A stretch of 64,000 bases of DNA from an uncultured Prevotellaceae bacterium (GTDB lineage Bacteria > Bacteroidota > Bacteroidia > Bacteroidales > Bacteroidaceae): contig CACYME010000007.1 of the NCBI GenBank assembly GCA_902775475.1, positions 69,097 through 133,096 of the forward strand, read 5' to 3'. Position 1 is the first letter of the stretch; each line of letters starts with the position of its first letter. The notes below the pieces were generated by a model. It did no database searches. It worked only from the letters and a program-made list of their open reading frames with translations, and was not told the DNA's origin. Both the position numbers and the translations under genes were made by a program. Positions 1 through 9,745 of this stretch are shown piece by piece.

Positions 1-12
1 AATATCAACAAC

Positions 13-3000
13 ATGCGAAAAACTTACCAAATGCTTATCGCCTTGGCAGTACTGCTGCTGGGCGGAACCAGTGCGATGGCCCAAAACCTCGTTGAGCTGG
101 AAGCTGAGATGTTCAAGTCGTGGAGCAGCCCCAACGCTGACGCTGTTCCAACCGACGAGACCGCAGTGGCTGAGGACGGCGAGCTGAGCTGTGCCTATGC
201 TATCTTCGAACAGCTGGGTGCCGGCGCCCTCGTCTATGGACACACCAACGTCTACTACCTGTGGTATGCCGACCTGACAGGCACGAAGACGATGTTCTTC
301 GAAGGCACTGCCGGCGTGCAGCTGCGCATCCTCATGAACCGCCCCGAGCCCGTTGAGGGCGGCGATGCTCATGGTGGCACCACCGTTGAGCGCAACGTGA
401 CCCTCGATGCCGACGGCAAGGCCAGCCTCGACGTGAGCGACCTGCCCTTCGTCCACCTGAACGCCATCAAGACCGGTTGGGGAAGCCCCAGCGGCACCAT
501 CCAGAAGATTGAGCTGGAAGGCACCGTGAAGCCCGTCTCTGGCTGGGTAAACCTGATTAACAACAGCGACATGGAAGGCGACGACGTGAGCAGTTTCTTC
601 TCGAAGGAAGCTCCCTCCACCGACGTGCTGAACTCCACGATTGAGGACGGCGTAGGCGTCGATGGCAGCCGTGCTGTCGTCGTGAGGGCTGGCGAGAAGT
701 ATGCCAACGCCTGGGACTCGCAGTTCTGGTTCCGCTTCAGCGAGCCCGTTGAGCCCGATGCCAAGTACCGCGTATCCTTCAACTACCGCGCCGACAAGGA
801 TGCCACCGTTAGCACGCAGGCCCACCAGGAGCCCGGTGACTACATCCACTACGAGATGTTCGGCAACCTGAACTTCACCTCCGACTGGCAGACCTTCAGC
901 ACCGAGGGCACCGTGACCTCGGCCCAGTCTACCGCCGAGAAGAAGTTCCTCTCCGTGGCTTTCAACCTGAACGAGCTGGCCGAGGCCAACAACTACTACT
1001 TCGACAACATCGTCTTTGAAATCTACAAGGAGAAGAGCCCGCTGGCTCAGATCAAGGCTACCTTCGAGGCTGACGTCGTTGCCATCGACTTTGGCGGCAA
1101 CAGCAACATCAAGCAGCTCATTGGCAGCAAGAAGCGCGTCATCTATCCCAACGACTGCGTTGCCGTAACCATCAACGGCGAGCCCAGCGACATCCTTTCC
1201 GTTGAAGCCAAGCCCGACGGCCGCCTCTACATCTTCCAGGAGCAGTTCAGTGAAGACGAAGAGACCGACAAGGTGCTCGTGAGCTTCACCAACCCCACCG
1301 ATCCTGCCTACCACCTGACGTTCACTGATGGCCGCTGGGCCGGTCAGGACGTTCCCTCGTTCGTCAACATCGCTTGCGACTACGAGAATGGCCTTGGCAA
1401 CAACTTCTCCTACAAGGCCGATGCTCCCGAGCTGGTGAGCGCCGATCCTGAGGATGGCTCGTTCAACCTGCCGTTCGACCTGAAGGAGTTCCACGTTGTC
1501 TTTGACAACCCTGCCAACGCTTCTAAGATTTCTGCCAAGCTCGACAAGGAGGCTCTCACCGTGAGCCCCGCCGACGGTTTCTCGAAGGAGTTCACCTTCA
1601 CCCGCACCGGTAGCGGCAACATCGCTGCTGGCGTTCACACCCTCTATGTGAACAACGTATGGCCCGAGGAAGACTGGCTCGGCCTCTTCAACGACTATGA
1701 GCTCGCCCTGAGCTTCGGTCCTGTGAACCTCGACAGCGACGACAAGCAGGAGACCCTGCTGGCCGACAACTTCGGTGCCGACGGCCAGAACAACTACGTT
1801 CCCGCCGGTTGGGTGGTGAACAGCGACGCTGAGGAGCGCACCGACGGCACCTACGGCAGCGGTTGCCGCGTCATCGTCAACGGTGCCAACTCTGGCCAGG
1901 GCTTCACTCCCGCCATTATGTACATGTGCTCGCGCGGCATCAGCGCCGAGGTTGAGCCCGGACACGTCTGGTACGGCACGCTCGAGGAGTATCCTCTCCA
2001 CCTAACCGCCCGCAACTACGTGCTCACTTGCGACGCTGCTACGTGGGATCAGGCCGGCACTCGCCGTCAGATGATGGTCCAGGTGGTCAGCAAGGAGGGC
2101 ATCGTCATCGCCGAGGCCACTCAGGAAGTTGTTCCCGACTACAAGACCACTACCAACTGCACTCACTACAAGCTCAACGTCGCTATCCCCGTTGAAGGCG
2201 ACTACATCCTGAAGTTCCTCCCCCTCGGCATGGATGGCAATGCCAATGGCTATGGCGACGCTGTTGCCCTGGGTAACGTGAAGCTGGAGTACATCCCCAG
2301 CACCGCTGGTGTGGCTGAGCTGCTGGCTCTGAAGGCCGCCCTGGAGAAGGCTATCGAGGTGCGCACTGCCAATGCCGACGCTCGCTACGAGGGTACTGCT
2401 TACAGCACGCTCGACGCTACCATCAAGGCTTACGAGAACGCCACCTTCACCTCGCCCACGAAGTGCAAGGCTGCTACCGACGAGCTGAATGCCGTTGCTG
2501 ACGCCATGAACGAGCACCACAAGCTCTGCGACACCTACGACCCGCTGCCTGGACAGGCTCAGGAGAAGGTTGAGCAGTTCGCTGAGACCAAGTTCGCTGC
2601 CACCTCTATCTACGCCGACCTGAAGGCCGCTGCTGAGAAGTATGCCGACAAGGTGCTGAAGGAAGACGCTGAGCTGAACGCAGCCATTGCCGAGCTCAAC
2701 AGCGCCATCAATCTGGCCAACGGCATGTTCACCACTGGTGCATCGAAGTGCAACGCCACTGGTTACGCTGTGCTCAACGAGCGCATCCGCCTGGGTATCG
2801 ACGCCCTGAAGGCTCTCGGTGTGGCTGACGACGATCCCGTCATCGTGAAGGCCAGCAACGTGCTGGGCGACGACGACGCTGTGGCCGAGTCTCTGAAGAA
2901 CCACACCAAGCTGGCTCTCTATGGCAAGATCAAGAACGGCGAGGATGTCTTCGCACCCTATGAGGATCCCACCACGCAGGAGGTTGTCCTTCCCGAGCGT

Positions 3001-3729
3001 GACATGACCGTCTTCGTGAAGAACCCCAACATCTACCGCACCAACGGCAGCAGCATGGACTTCAACGAGGAGAACATCCCCGGCTGGGTGACTCCCGAGG
3101 GCTTCAGCCGTCCTGGCATCTCCACTGGCTGGAGCGATCCCAGCAATGGCAACGCCATGATTCCTTCTGACTGTATGTTCCAGACCTGGGGCAGCAGCTA
3201 CCGCGTACAGCAGACCATCACCGACCTGCCCGCCGGCGTCTACACGCTGCGCATGGCCTTCGGTGAGCGCATGAATGAGGACGAGAACAACATGGTTGGC
3301 AGCTTCGTCTTCGCCAAGACTTCTGAGACTCCCGAGGCCGCTGAGGGCGAGGAGGAGCAGTTCGCTGGCATCTGCGACGTTCCCGGCATCGGCCAGAGCT
3401 ATCCCGCTCTGAACACCACCATCGAGGAGGTCCTCGTGGCCGACGGCGTGCTCACGCTGGGTGCCAACGGTGGCAGCTCGTCGCACACCTTCTTTAACGA
3501 GGTTCGCGTGGTGATGACCGCCACGGCAGCAGGCTTCGACTACGGTAAGGCTTACGACGACGTGCTCTCCGGCATCGACGTCACCGTGGCAACGCCCGAG
3601 AAGATCCGCGCCATCGCCATCTACGACATGAACGGTCGTCAGATTGAGAAGGCACAGCGCGGTGTGAACATCGTGAAGCAGCTGATGAGCGACGGCAGCG
3701 TCCGCACCGTCAAGGTTGTGGTGAAGTAA
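13..3729 (+). CDS. Large secreted multidomain protein with type IX-like C-terminal tail
   Basis: 1238 residues, of unknown function. Residues 1-24 form a Sec signal peptide ending ATSAMAQ-like (seen: GTSAMAQ). A beta-sandwich, carbohydrate-binding-like region follows at about 178-340 (ending YYFDNIVFEI), then an Ig-like stretch near 480-570 (SADPEDGSFNLPFDL), an alpha-helical Ala/Lys/Glu-rich region resembling FIVAR/coiled-coil modules at about 770-980, and another jelly-roll-like region near 1005-1170. The last 45 residues (IYDMNGRQIEKAQRGVNIV, ending VVVK) resemble the tails of Prevotella proteins exported by the type IX system. Family resemblance is by eye; surface display and glycan binding are inferences. 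The ATG lies 12 bases from the window edge, so its promoter is not visible. A strong terminator follows the stop. Confidence 0.8.
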   Translation: MRKTYQMLIALAVLLLGGTSAMAQNLVELEAEMFKSWSSPNADAVPTDETAVAEDGELSCAYAIFEQLGAGALVYGHTNVYYLWYADLTGTKTMFFEGTAGVQLRILMNRPEPVEGGDAHGGTTVERNVTLDADGKASLDVSDLPFVHLNAIKTGWGSPSGTIQKIELEGTVKPVSGWVNLINNSDMEGDDVSSFFSKEAPSTDVLNSTIEDGVGVDGSRAVVVRAGEKYANAWDSQFWFRFSEPVEPDAKYRVSFNYRADKDATVSTQAHQEPGDYIHYEMFGNLNFTSDWQTFSTEGTVTSAQSTAEKKFLSVAFNLNELAEANNYYFDNIVFEIYKEKSPLAQIKATFEADVVAIDFGGNSNIKQLIGSKKRVIYPNDCVAVTINGEPSDILSVEAKPDGRLYIFQEQFSEDEETDKVLVSFTNPTDPAYHLTFTDGRWAGQDVPSFVNIACDYENGLGNNFSYKADAPELVSADPEDGSFNLPFDLKEFHVVFDNPANASKISAKLDKEALTVSPADGFSKEFTFTRTGSGNIAAGVHTLYVNNVWPEEDWLGLFNDYELALSFGPVNLDSDDKQETLLADNFGADGQNNYVPAGWVVNSDAEERTDGTYGSGCRVIVNGANSGQGFTPAIMYMCSRGISAEVEPGHVWYGTLEEYPLHLTARNYVLTCDAATWDQAGTRRQMMVQVVSKEGIVIAEATQEVVPDYKTTTNCTHYKLNVAIPVEGDYILKFLPLGMDGNANGYGDAVALGNVKLEYIPSTAGVAELLALKAALEKAIEVRTANADARYEGTAYSTLDATIKAYENATFTSPTKCKAATDELNAVADAMNEHHKLCDTYDPLPGQAQEKVEQFAETKFAATSIYADLKAAAEKYADKVLKEDAELNAAIAELNSAINLANGMFTTGASKCNATGYAVLNERIRLGIDALKALGVADDDPVIVKASNVLGDDDAVAESLKNHTKLALYGKIKNGEDVFAPYEDPTTQEVVLPERDMTVFVKNPNIYRTNGSSMDFNEENIPGWVTPEGFSRPGISTGWSDPSNGNAMIPSDCMFQTWGSSYRVQQTITDLPAGVYTLRMAFGERMNEDENNMVGSFVFAKTSETPEAAEGEEEQFAGICDVPGIGQSYPALNTTIEEVLVADGVLTLGANGGSSSHTFFNEVRVVMTATAAGFDYGKAYDDVLSGIDVTVATPEKIRAIAIYDMNGRQIEKAQRGVNIVKQLMSDGSVRTVKVVVK

Positions 3730-3752
3730 CATTCAGCACAAGCGAATTACAA

Positions 3753-3784
3753 AAGAGCCAGCCGATTCCAGTCGGCTGGCTCTT
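3753..3784 (+). terminator. Intrinsic terminator of the first gene
   Basis: Perfect 13-bp stem (AAGAGCCAGCCGA / TCGGCTGGCTCTT) with a 6-base loop, followed by TCTTTATC. It lies 24 bases after the stop of the large secreted protein and before the convergent gene, so it probably acts on both strands. Confidence 0.85.
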
Positions 3785-3863
3785 TCTTTATCGCCCTTTG
3801 TCAGCGGATTCCGTATTCGTAAGAATGGTTTGTCCTACGATACGTTCCCTCCCCTATTCACGG

Positions 3864-5738
3864 TCATTTCCGCAGCATTTTTCTCTTGAGCAGTTGGTGC
3901 ATCGGCGATGTCGCTGCCACGCGGCGACCCAGCAGGTCGTAGGCAGGAGCATCGCTGACCGACGAACCGGCCAAGCGGTGGTGATCTATGGCCGATGCCA
4001 TGCCGAGAGGTGCCTGATTGGCATTGACGATGGCCCCGGTGCTGCTGTCGATGAGCAGCGCCACCACGTGCAGACGCTGCACGTCCTGCACCAGCGGCTC
4101 TCCTGCGATGTTCACCACCTCGCTGAGGTTGAAACGGAAAGAGTGGGCGATAGGCTGGAAAGCCTCTATCTGCTCCGGCAGACTGCCCTCCAGACCGTCG
4201 CGGCTGCTGCGTGCGATGGCCACGTCGCGGTGCACCACCACGACATTCTGCGGACTATTCACATAGAAGTCCATCGACTCCGGCCAGCCCTTATCGGCCG
4301 TATAGGCGTTGTTCTGCTGCCACGACGGGTTGTAGAGGCTGTCGGCCACCAGCACGTAAGCCAGCTGGTAGGGATGTCCGATGGTGTCGACGACGAATGT
4401 GACGGTCGACGTGACGTCGATGGCCGTCTGGTCGTCGTTCAGCTGCGAGGCCACCTCAATCCATGCCGGTGCGAACTCCTTGCAGCGCTCGCGCCAGAGC
4501 CAGTCGATGCCAAACGTCTTGTAGAGTCCGACGCCGCAGAACGGGTCGGTCTGGTAGCTGCGGTCGAGCCACGACGTGGGGTAAGAGGCTACGGGATTGG
4601 AGAAGTCAGTAGTGAAGGCCATCGGCTCGTAGTCATACGAGGTATAGTCAACCGATGGCGAGCCCGAGTGATAGGAAATGCCGATGAAGTCGTCGGGGTA
4701 GAGGCGCTTCATCTCCTCCAGTCCGACGGCACCGCGAGGGCAGAAGGCACACCACAGGCCCGTGTACTCCTCGATGACGGCCCGGTGGCGCGGCAGCTGT
4801 GCAAACACGCCCACGGTGGTCTGTCCCTCCATCTGTCCTGCGGCCTCATTGGGCTGGCCGTTGACGCCCGTCACGCGGTAGCTGAGGGGGAAGCGTCCCA
4901 GCTCGTCGATGGCCTGCAGGGGCACTGCCACCACGGTCTCCTTGTCGTAGACCGGCTCCACGGGCACGGGCAGAGCCACACTGGCAGAGCCTTGGATGCC
5001 TGCCACCTCGTAGTCTATCTGCACCGACTTGATGCCACGGGTGCCGCGGTTGGCCACGCTAAGTTCCATCAGAGGCTGCTGTCCTGGCGTGGTGTAGACA
5101 TTCTTGGCCGAGAGCACCCTGGCGTCGTTGGCCTTCAGCGCTCCGCCCGTCAGGATGACCTGCATGGCTAAGGAGCCATCGTAGTTGTAGTTCTTGCCGA
5201 AGTTCGTCCACACGCGAAACGAGCTTGATGTGTGGATGTAGAACCCCTCGTCGTCCTGTCCGTTGGCCACCACGATGGGCTCAGTGGTGAACTGTGCGTC
5301 GCTGGCCTCGTCGACAAAGAACGAGTAGCCGGCATAGAGCCCCTCGGCAGGAATCTCGCAAGGCTCGTCGAACTGCACGCTGACGTAGCCCGCCAGCGGC
5401 TCCACGCTCACCTCGGCCACGTCGGGCACGGTGACGCGCCGTCCGTTGACGGTGCCCAGCTTCAGTTCCTTCGTCAGCCATCCGCGCATCCCAGAGATGC
5501 CACTGCTGCCCCGCATGGGAATGCGCAGCCCCACGACCGAGGCGCCCACCAGGTCGGGGTCGGTCAGCCTTAGGGCCACTTCGTAGACCTCCACCTTCCC
5601 CGTTCCGTAGACCATGTTGCCATCGCCGTAGGTGTAGACGATTTCATCGTCGCCGACTTCCGTAGCCGCCTTGACGCTTGCGGGTGCAAGCATCAAGGCG
5701 GTCATCAGAAGCCACAAAGCATTATGAAGCTTCATCAT
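3864..5738 (-). CDS. Omp28-related secreted protein with thioredoxin-like CxxC
   Basis: 624 residues with a signal peptide (LLMTALMLAPASVKA). The middle contains EEYTGLWCAFCPRG with cysteines at about 330 and 333. This is the hallmark of the Omp28 family, whose core is a thioredoxin-like domain, and it matches EFTGTTCGWCPRG in the 1234-residue protein near 58.5 kb. The C-terminus (AYDLLGRRVAATSP) is a degenerate form of the sorting tail seen on its neighbour. It starts 18 bases downstream of the neighbouring 579-residue gene on the same strand, so the two are very likely co-transcribed. A role in outer-membrane or secreted disulfide chemistry is an inference; the family has no well-defined biochemical activity. 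Confidence 0.82.
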   Translation of the reverse strand: MMKLHNALWLLMTALMLAPASVKAATEVGDDEIVYTYGDGNMVYGTGKVEVYEVALRLTDPDLVGASVVGLRIPMRGSSGISGMRGWLTKELKLGTVNGRRVTVPDVAEVSVEPLAGYVSVQFDEPCEIPAEGLYAGYSFFVDEASDAQFTTEPIVVANGQDDEGFYIHTSSSFRVWTNFGKNYNYDGSLAMQVILTGGALKANDARVLSAKNVYTTPGQQPLMELSVANRGTRGIKSVQIDYEVAGIQGSASVALPVPVEPVYDKETVVAVPLQAIDELGRFPLSYRVTGVNGQPNEAAGQMEGQTTVGVFAQLPRHRAVIEEYTGLWCAFCPRGAVGLEEMKRLYPDDFIGISYHSGSPSVDYTSYDYEPMAFTTDFSNPVASYPTSWLDRSYQTDPFCGVGLYKTFGIDWLWRERCKEFAPAWIEVASQLNDDQTAIDVTSTVTFVVDTIGHPYQLAYVLVADSLYNPSWQQNNAYTADKGWPESMDFYVNSPQNVVVVHRDVAIARSSRDGLEGSLPEQIEAFQPIAHSFRFNLSEVVNIAGEPLVQDVQRLHVVALLIDSSTGAIVNANQAPLGMASAIDHHRLAGSSVSDAPAYDLLGRRVAATSPMHQLLKRKMLRK

Positions 5739-5756
5739 ATATAAAAAGATGTGTGA

Positions 5757-7496
5757 TTATTTCAGGACGACTTTGCGATTGCTGACGGTGCCGTCGGCAT
5801 GCTTCACCGACTGCACGTAGATGCCCTTCGAGACGCTGCTCACGCGGCGGCCCTGCAGGTCGTAGACGTCCTTGCCGCAGGCCGTCTTCTCATTGCCCGG
5901 CGTCACGATGGCGGTGACGATGCCCTCGCCGTAGAAGTAGATGTTCGAGCAGTGCTCCTCGCCGCCACCGCGATAGATGCTCTGCAGGCCCAGGCGGTTC
6001 AGCTCGCCATAGCGGAAGTAGGCGTTCTCGGCGCTGATGTCGCTGGCCTCGTCCTTGTAGTAGTAGGGAATCTCGGTCATGCCGTCTTCCCACGTCGGCT
6101 CAAAGTCCCAGCCGTCGGTTTCCTCGTGGCGCACGTAGTTGTCGCGCTGGAAGTGGTAGAGCTCGTTCTCCGAGGTGTAGAAGCGGAAATAGAGCTTGTT
6201 GGGGTTGATGAAGTTGCCGTCGACGTCGCTGGTCGGAATGGTGAAGTAGGCATAGCAGATGTATCCGTTGTCGCCCTCATAGCCGTCGAACGTGGTGATT
6301 TCGGGGTCAGCCGGTCTGGCGGGCACATCGTTGAAGGGCTTGAACTGGGGCTTTTCAAACATCTCCTGACCCGAGAAAACGATGGCCGAGGCGTTGACGT
6401 CGAAATTCATGTCGGTGGAGAAGGAGCGAGTCTCGGCATCGTAGCTGAAGACCACGTCATCGTAGCTCAGTTCGTGCTCGTAGTAGAAGTCGCCCCAGTC
6501 GAAATCGACACGCGTGGAGGTGTAGGTGCCGAAGTAGACAGCGTCGTTGTATTCGTTGACGAGCATCAGCTGGCGGGGGAACACCACCTTGTCGCCCTCG
6601 ATGGTGCCCTTGATGCATGTCTCGGGGTAGTCGGCCGAGAAGTGGGTCACGTAGACGTCGTTGCCCTGGAAGGCCACGTCGACCAGCTTGCCCAGCACCT
6701 TCGTTCCGCTCCACGATTCGCTCTGCTCATAGAGCATGGAGTATTGCTCGGTCTGCAGGCCCTCGGGCATCACGGTAGGCTCGTCGTTGAAGGGCACGTA
6801 GACGGTGTTGTAGTCAGCATAGCCGTTCCACTGGCCGTCGTCCTCAGGCGATTCGGGCGTATCGTAGACAATGCCCATGATGTTGTAGGCATCCACGTCG
6901 GTGCAAGTCAGGCGCAGCTCGCCCGTGGCCTGGTCGACGGTCCACACGATGTCAGGGTCGCCCTCGGCAATGACGTAGGTGAAGGTGCCGTTGCCGCCGT
7001 CCTTAAGCTCCATGAGGTGCAGGCGGAAGGCATAGACTTCGCCACCCTCATAGCCCTCGTCGGGGTCGGGCTCGGTGATGCCGTAGACAATCTGCTGTCC
7101 TGCGGGAATGCTGATGGTGGTGCCGTCGGTGCTGAGCGTGCCCTTCACCCAGGCAGGATAGGTGACCGACGAGAGGGGCATGTAGAAGTAGACGCTCTCG
7201 CCGTCGTCGCCAAAGACGACCTTCGACACCGAGCCGTTCTGCTCGTACTCGTAGACCTCGCCCCACGAGCCCATCATGGCCCTGCCCGTGCGCAGATAGC
7301 GCTTCACGGTGCCGGCAGGCTGCTCGGTGATGATGTCGGTCTCCGACGGTGTCTTGGCCACGGCCTTGCCAGGGGCAAGCTGGAACCTCGACGAGGTGGC
7401 GCTGAGGTCAGCACGGTTCACTACGCCCTTCTTTGGCTGCGCAAATGCGGTGGCAGTCATGAGGGCCATCAGTACGAAAAGGTAGAATTTCTTCAT
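5757..7496 (-). CDS. Secreted protein of unknown function with type IX-like tail
   Basis: 579 residues. It has a clear signal peptide (MKKFYLFVLMALMTATAFAQ) and then a body rich in Asp, Tyr and aromatic residues with beta-strand character. I do not recognise a catalytic motif. The C-terminus (VYDLQGRRVSSVSKGIYV, ending RKVVLK) matches the sorting-tail pattern of other proteins here. First gene of a two-gene minus-strand operon with the Omp28-related protein 18 bases downstream; a consensus Bacteroidetes promoter lies about 45 bases upstream of the start codon. The pairing suggests that both products reach the cell surface, but no substrate can be named. Confidence 0.75.
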   Translation of the reverse strand: MKKFYLFVLMALMTATAFAQPKKGVVNRADLSATSSRFQLAPGKAVAKTPSETDIITEQPAGTVKRYLRTGRAMMGSWGEVYEYEQNGSVSKVVFGDDGESVYFYMPLSSVTYPAWVKGTLSTDGTTISIPAGQQIVYGITEPDPDEGYEGGEVYAFRLHLMELKDGGNGTFTYVIAEGDPDIVWTVDQATGELRLTCTDVDAYNIMGIVYDTPESPEDDGQWNGYADYNTVYVPFNDEPTVMPEGLQTEQYSMLYEQSESWSGTKVLGKLVDVAFQGNDVYVTHFSADYPETCIKGTIEGDKVVFPRQLMLVNEYNDAVYFGTYTSTRVDFDWGDFYYEHELSYDDVVFSYDAETRSFSTDMNFDVNASAIVFSGQEMFEKPQFKPFNDVPARPADPEITTFDGYEGDNGYICYAYFTIPTSDVDGNFINPNKLYFRFYTSENELYHFQRDNYVRHEETDGWDFEPTWEDGMTEIPYYYKDEASDISAENAYFRYGELNRLGLQSIYRGGGEEHCSNIYFYGEGIVTAIVTPGNEKTACGKDVYDLQGRRVSSVSKGIYVQSVKHADGTVSNRKVVLK

Positions 7497-7540
7497 AACG
7501 TTAAATATTAGTTAGTGATACATTGAAGACAATTTCAATG

Positions 7541-7570
7541 CAAAAGTAATCATTTTTCCAAAAACGGCAA
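7541..7570 (-). promoter_or_regulatory. Promoter of the 579-residue secreted protein operon
   Basis: Read on the minus strand: TTG, 19 bases, TACTTTTG. This fits the Bacteroidetes TTG / TAnnTTTG consensus and lies 45-75 bases before the ATG. Confidence 0.7.
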
Positions 7571-7734
7571 AGTTTTTCGTAAAATAATTACAACACATTG
7601 GCGAAAGAAACGGCACTGCGAAGCCGAGTCACGCAAAAGGTTAATTTCTGTTTATGCGAGGCAGAAAAGTGTAAAAGGATGTAAAATAAAAATTCTTGAT
7701 TTTTTACAAAAAAAATTTCATTCTAGAACGGGAA

Positions 7735-8095
7735 AATGCACACTTTCGGCCGTTTGTGCAGGGTTGAGCCGTGAAGAGGAAGCGCTTGTTTAGGTCGTTT
7801 TTGCACAACAGCACTGGTTTTGTGCAGGATTTTAGCGGTTTTTTGCGAAATTTTGAGCGATTTTCGGGTCGTTTTCCGTTTCTGTAAGGCCACCGCAGAT
7901 GAAAAAGTCAACGCCAAATTTTTCTGCGGCGTTGACTTTTTTGAGCCAGCCATGGGCTATTTGAGCTAATTTTAGGCTAAACGCCTGAAAACCAACATTT
8001 TGATAAACCCTCTCAAAATTCGCGTTTTTTCGACCAAAAAGTTTTTTCGTGGAAAATTCTCGAGTTTTGAGGGCCTTTAACGGTTTTTGAGGGTC
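7735..8095. repeat. Spacer repeat element, copy R1 (diverged)
   Basis: AT-rich non-coding DNA in the 938-bp gap between two divergent genes. It holds the palindrome AAAAAGTCAACGCC / GGCGTTGACTTTTTT (7902-7942) around a 12-base loop, AAATTTTTCTGC. To its right it shares blocks with copy R3 near 33.4 kb (CCTCTCAAAATTCGC and the GCCAAAAA / GAAAATTCTC blocks). To its left are repeated GTGCA / TGCAC words, as in R2, R4 and R5. No reading frame in it is convincing. The rest of the gap (8100-8340) holds only small hairpins, such as ACGCAAC-GCT-GTTGCGT. Confidence 0.6.
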
Positions 8096-8350
8096 TTCGG
8101 TTTTAACAATTTTTCAGCTTTTGAGAGTGGGGAGCAGGGGAACGCAACGCTGTTGCGTCATAGAGAGGCAAGACGGTCGGGCGAGGGCACATTGGTGCGC
8201 TGAGGCATGGCCAAAACCTTTTGAGAAAAGGGGAAAAAGGAGCCTCGGCAGAATAATAATCTTCAAGGCAGGGCTGGCGAGAGCTATAGAAGAAGAATTT
8301 TTCATTATGCGGACGGAATTTAGAATTGTTTTCTGTATTCGGCGAAAAAT

Positions 8351-8381
8351 TTGGCCAGCTATTCCAAAGTTCGTACCTTTG
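8351..8381 (+). promoter_or_regulatory. Promoter of metY
   Basis: TTG, 20 bases, TACCTTTG, about 54 bases before the start codon. It matches the tRNA and other promoters in this window. Confidence 0.8.
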
Positions 8382-8434
8382 CACCGTCGAAAACAATTAA
8401 TCATCAATAAAAAACAAAAGAAAGGAAAAGAACT

Positions 8435-9724
8435 ATGAGTAAGAAAAACTATCGTTTTGAGACGCTGCAGCTGCACGTAGGCCAGGAGCAGGCCGACCCC
8501 GCCACCGACGCCCGTGCAGTGCCCATCTATCAGACCACATCGTATGTGTTCCGCAACTCGCAGCACGCCGCCGACCGCTTCGGCCTGCGCGACCCGGGCA
8601 ACATCTATGGCCGCCTGACCAACTCTACGCAGGGGGTGTTCGAAGATCGCGTGGCTGCCCTCGAGGGTGGCGTGGCCGGCCTGGCCGTGGCCAGCGGTGC
8701 CGCTGCCGTGACCTATGCCCTGCAGAACATCGTGCGGGCCGGCGACCACATCGTGGCGGCCGACAACCTCTACGGCGGCTCGTTCAACCTCATCACCCAC
8801 ACGCTGGCCGAGCGCGGCATCACGAACACCATCGTCAACGTGAACGACCTGCAGGCCCTCGAAGCCGCCATCCAGCCGAACACGAAGGTGGTCTACGCCG
8901 AGACCTTCGGCAACCCTAACAGCGACGTGACCAACCTGGAGGGCGTGGCCGAGGTGGCCCACCGCCATGGCATCCCCTTCATCGTCGACAACACCTTCGG
9001 CACACCCTACCTCATCCGCCCGCTGGAGCATGGTGCCGACGTGGTGGTCCACTCGGCCACGAAGTTCCTCGGCGGTCACGGCTCGAGCCTCGGCGGCGTC
9101 ATCGTCGACGGCGGTAAGTTCGACTGGAAGGCCCAGCCCGACAAGTTCCCCACGCTGGCCAAGCCCGACCCCTCGTACCACGGAGCCGTCTTTGCCGACG
9201 TGGCCGGTGCCGCTGCCTTCGTCACCCGCATCCGTGCCGTCATCCTGCGCGACACCGGCGCTGCCATCTCGCCCTTCAACGCCTGGATTCTGCTACAGGG
9301 TGTTGAGACGCTCTCGCTGCGCGTGGAGCGCCACGTGGAGAACGCGCTGAAGGTGGTGCAGTTCCTGGCCAAGCACCCGAAGGTGGCCAAGGTGAACCAT
9401 CCCTCGCTGCCCTCGCACCCCGACCACGCCCTCTACCAGAAGTACTTCCCACAGGGTGGCGGCAGCATCTTCACCTTCGAAATCAAGGGCGGCGAGCAGG
9501 AGGCCTGGAAGTTCATCGACGCGCTGGAAGTGTTCTCGCTGCTGGCCAACGTGGCCGACGTGAAGAGCCTCGTCATCCACCCCTACACCACCACCCACTC
9601 GCAGATGAGCCCCGAGGAGCTGGAGCAGCAGCACATCACGCCCTCGACCGTCCGCCTGAGCATCGGCACCGAGCACATCGACGACATCATCGACGACTTG
9701 TCGCAGGCCCTCGACCGCATCTAA
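8435..9724 (+). CDS. metY: O-acetylhomoserine sulfhydrylase (aminocarboxypropyltransferase)
   Basis: 429 residues, the usual length for the Cys/Met-metabolism PLP enzyme family. The pattern YQTTSYVF near the N-terminus, ASGAAAVTYAL, the aspartate in FIVDNTFGTPYL and the PLP lysine at about 210 in HSATKFLGGHGSS are those of MetY-type enzymes, which make homocysteine from O-acetylhomoserine and sulfide in the cytoplasm. The extra loop after the lysine (GGKFDWKAQPDKFPTL) favours MetY over cystathionine gamma-synthase. It has its own promoter and is followed within 21 bases by an SDR gene and then cysK, so it looks like the first gene of a sulfur-assimilation operon. A good RBS (AAAGGAAAAG) precedes the ATG. 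Confidence 0.93.
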   Translation: MSKKNYRFETLQLHVGQEQADPATDARAVPIYQTTSYVFRNSQHAADRFGLRDPGNIYGRLTNSTQGVFEDRVAALEGGVAGLAVASGAAAVTYALQNIVRAGDHIVAADNLYGGSFNLITHTLAERGITNTIVNVNDLQALEAAIQPNTKVVYAETFGNPNSDVTNLEGVAEVAHRHGIPFIVDNTFGTPYLIRPLEHGADVVVHSATKFLGGHGSSLGGVIVDGGKFDWKAQPDKFPTLAKPDPSYHGAVFADVAGAAAFVTRIRAVILRDTGAAISPFNAWILLQGVETLSLRVERHVENALKVVQFLAKHPKVAKVNHPSLPSHPDHALYQKYFPQGGGSIFTFEIKGGEQEAWKFIDALEVFSLLANVADVKSLVIHPYTTTHSQMSPEELEQQHITPSTVRLSIGTEHIDDIIDDLSQALDRI

Positions 9725-9745
9725 CACTTTCGTCTTACGACTTCT

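Noticed and set aside
2002-3732. Long antisense reading frame opposite the first gene (576 codons); similar ones opposite most GC-rich genes, for example 5799-7511, 11906-14218, 21869-23653, 28505-30337, 33598-35520 and 59427-60893
   Set aside because: Their translations are rich in His, Val, Leu, Arg and Gly in the way expected from the complement of GC-rich codons; they show no family motifs, while the opposite strand has clear signal peptides and domains.
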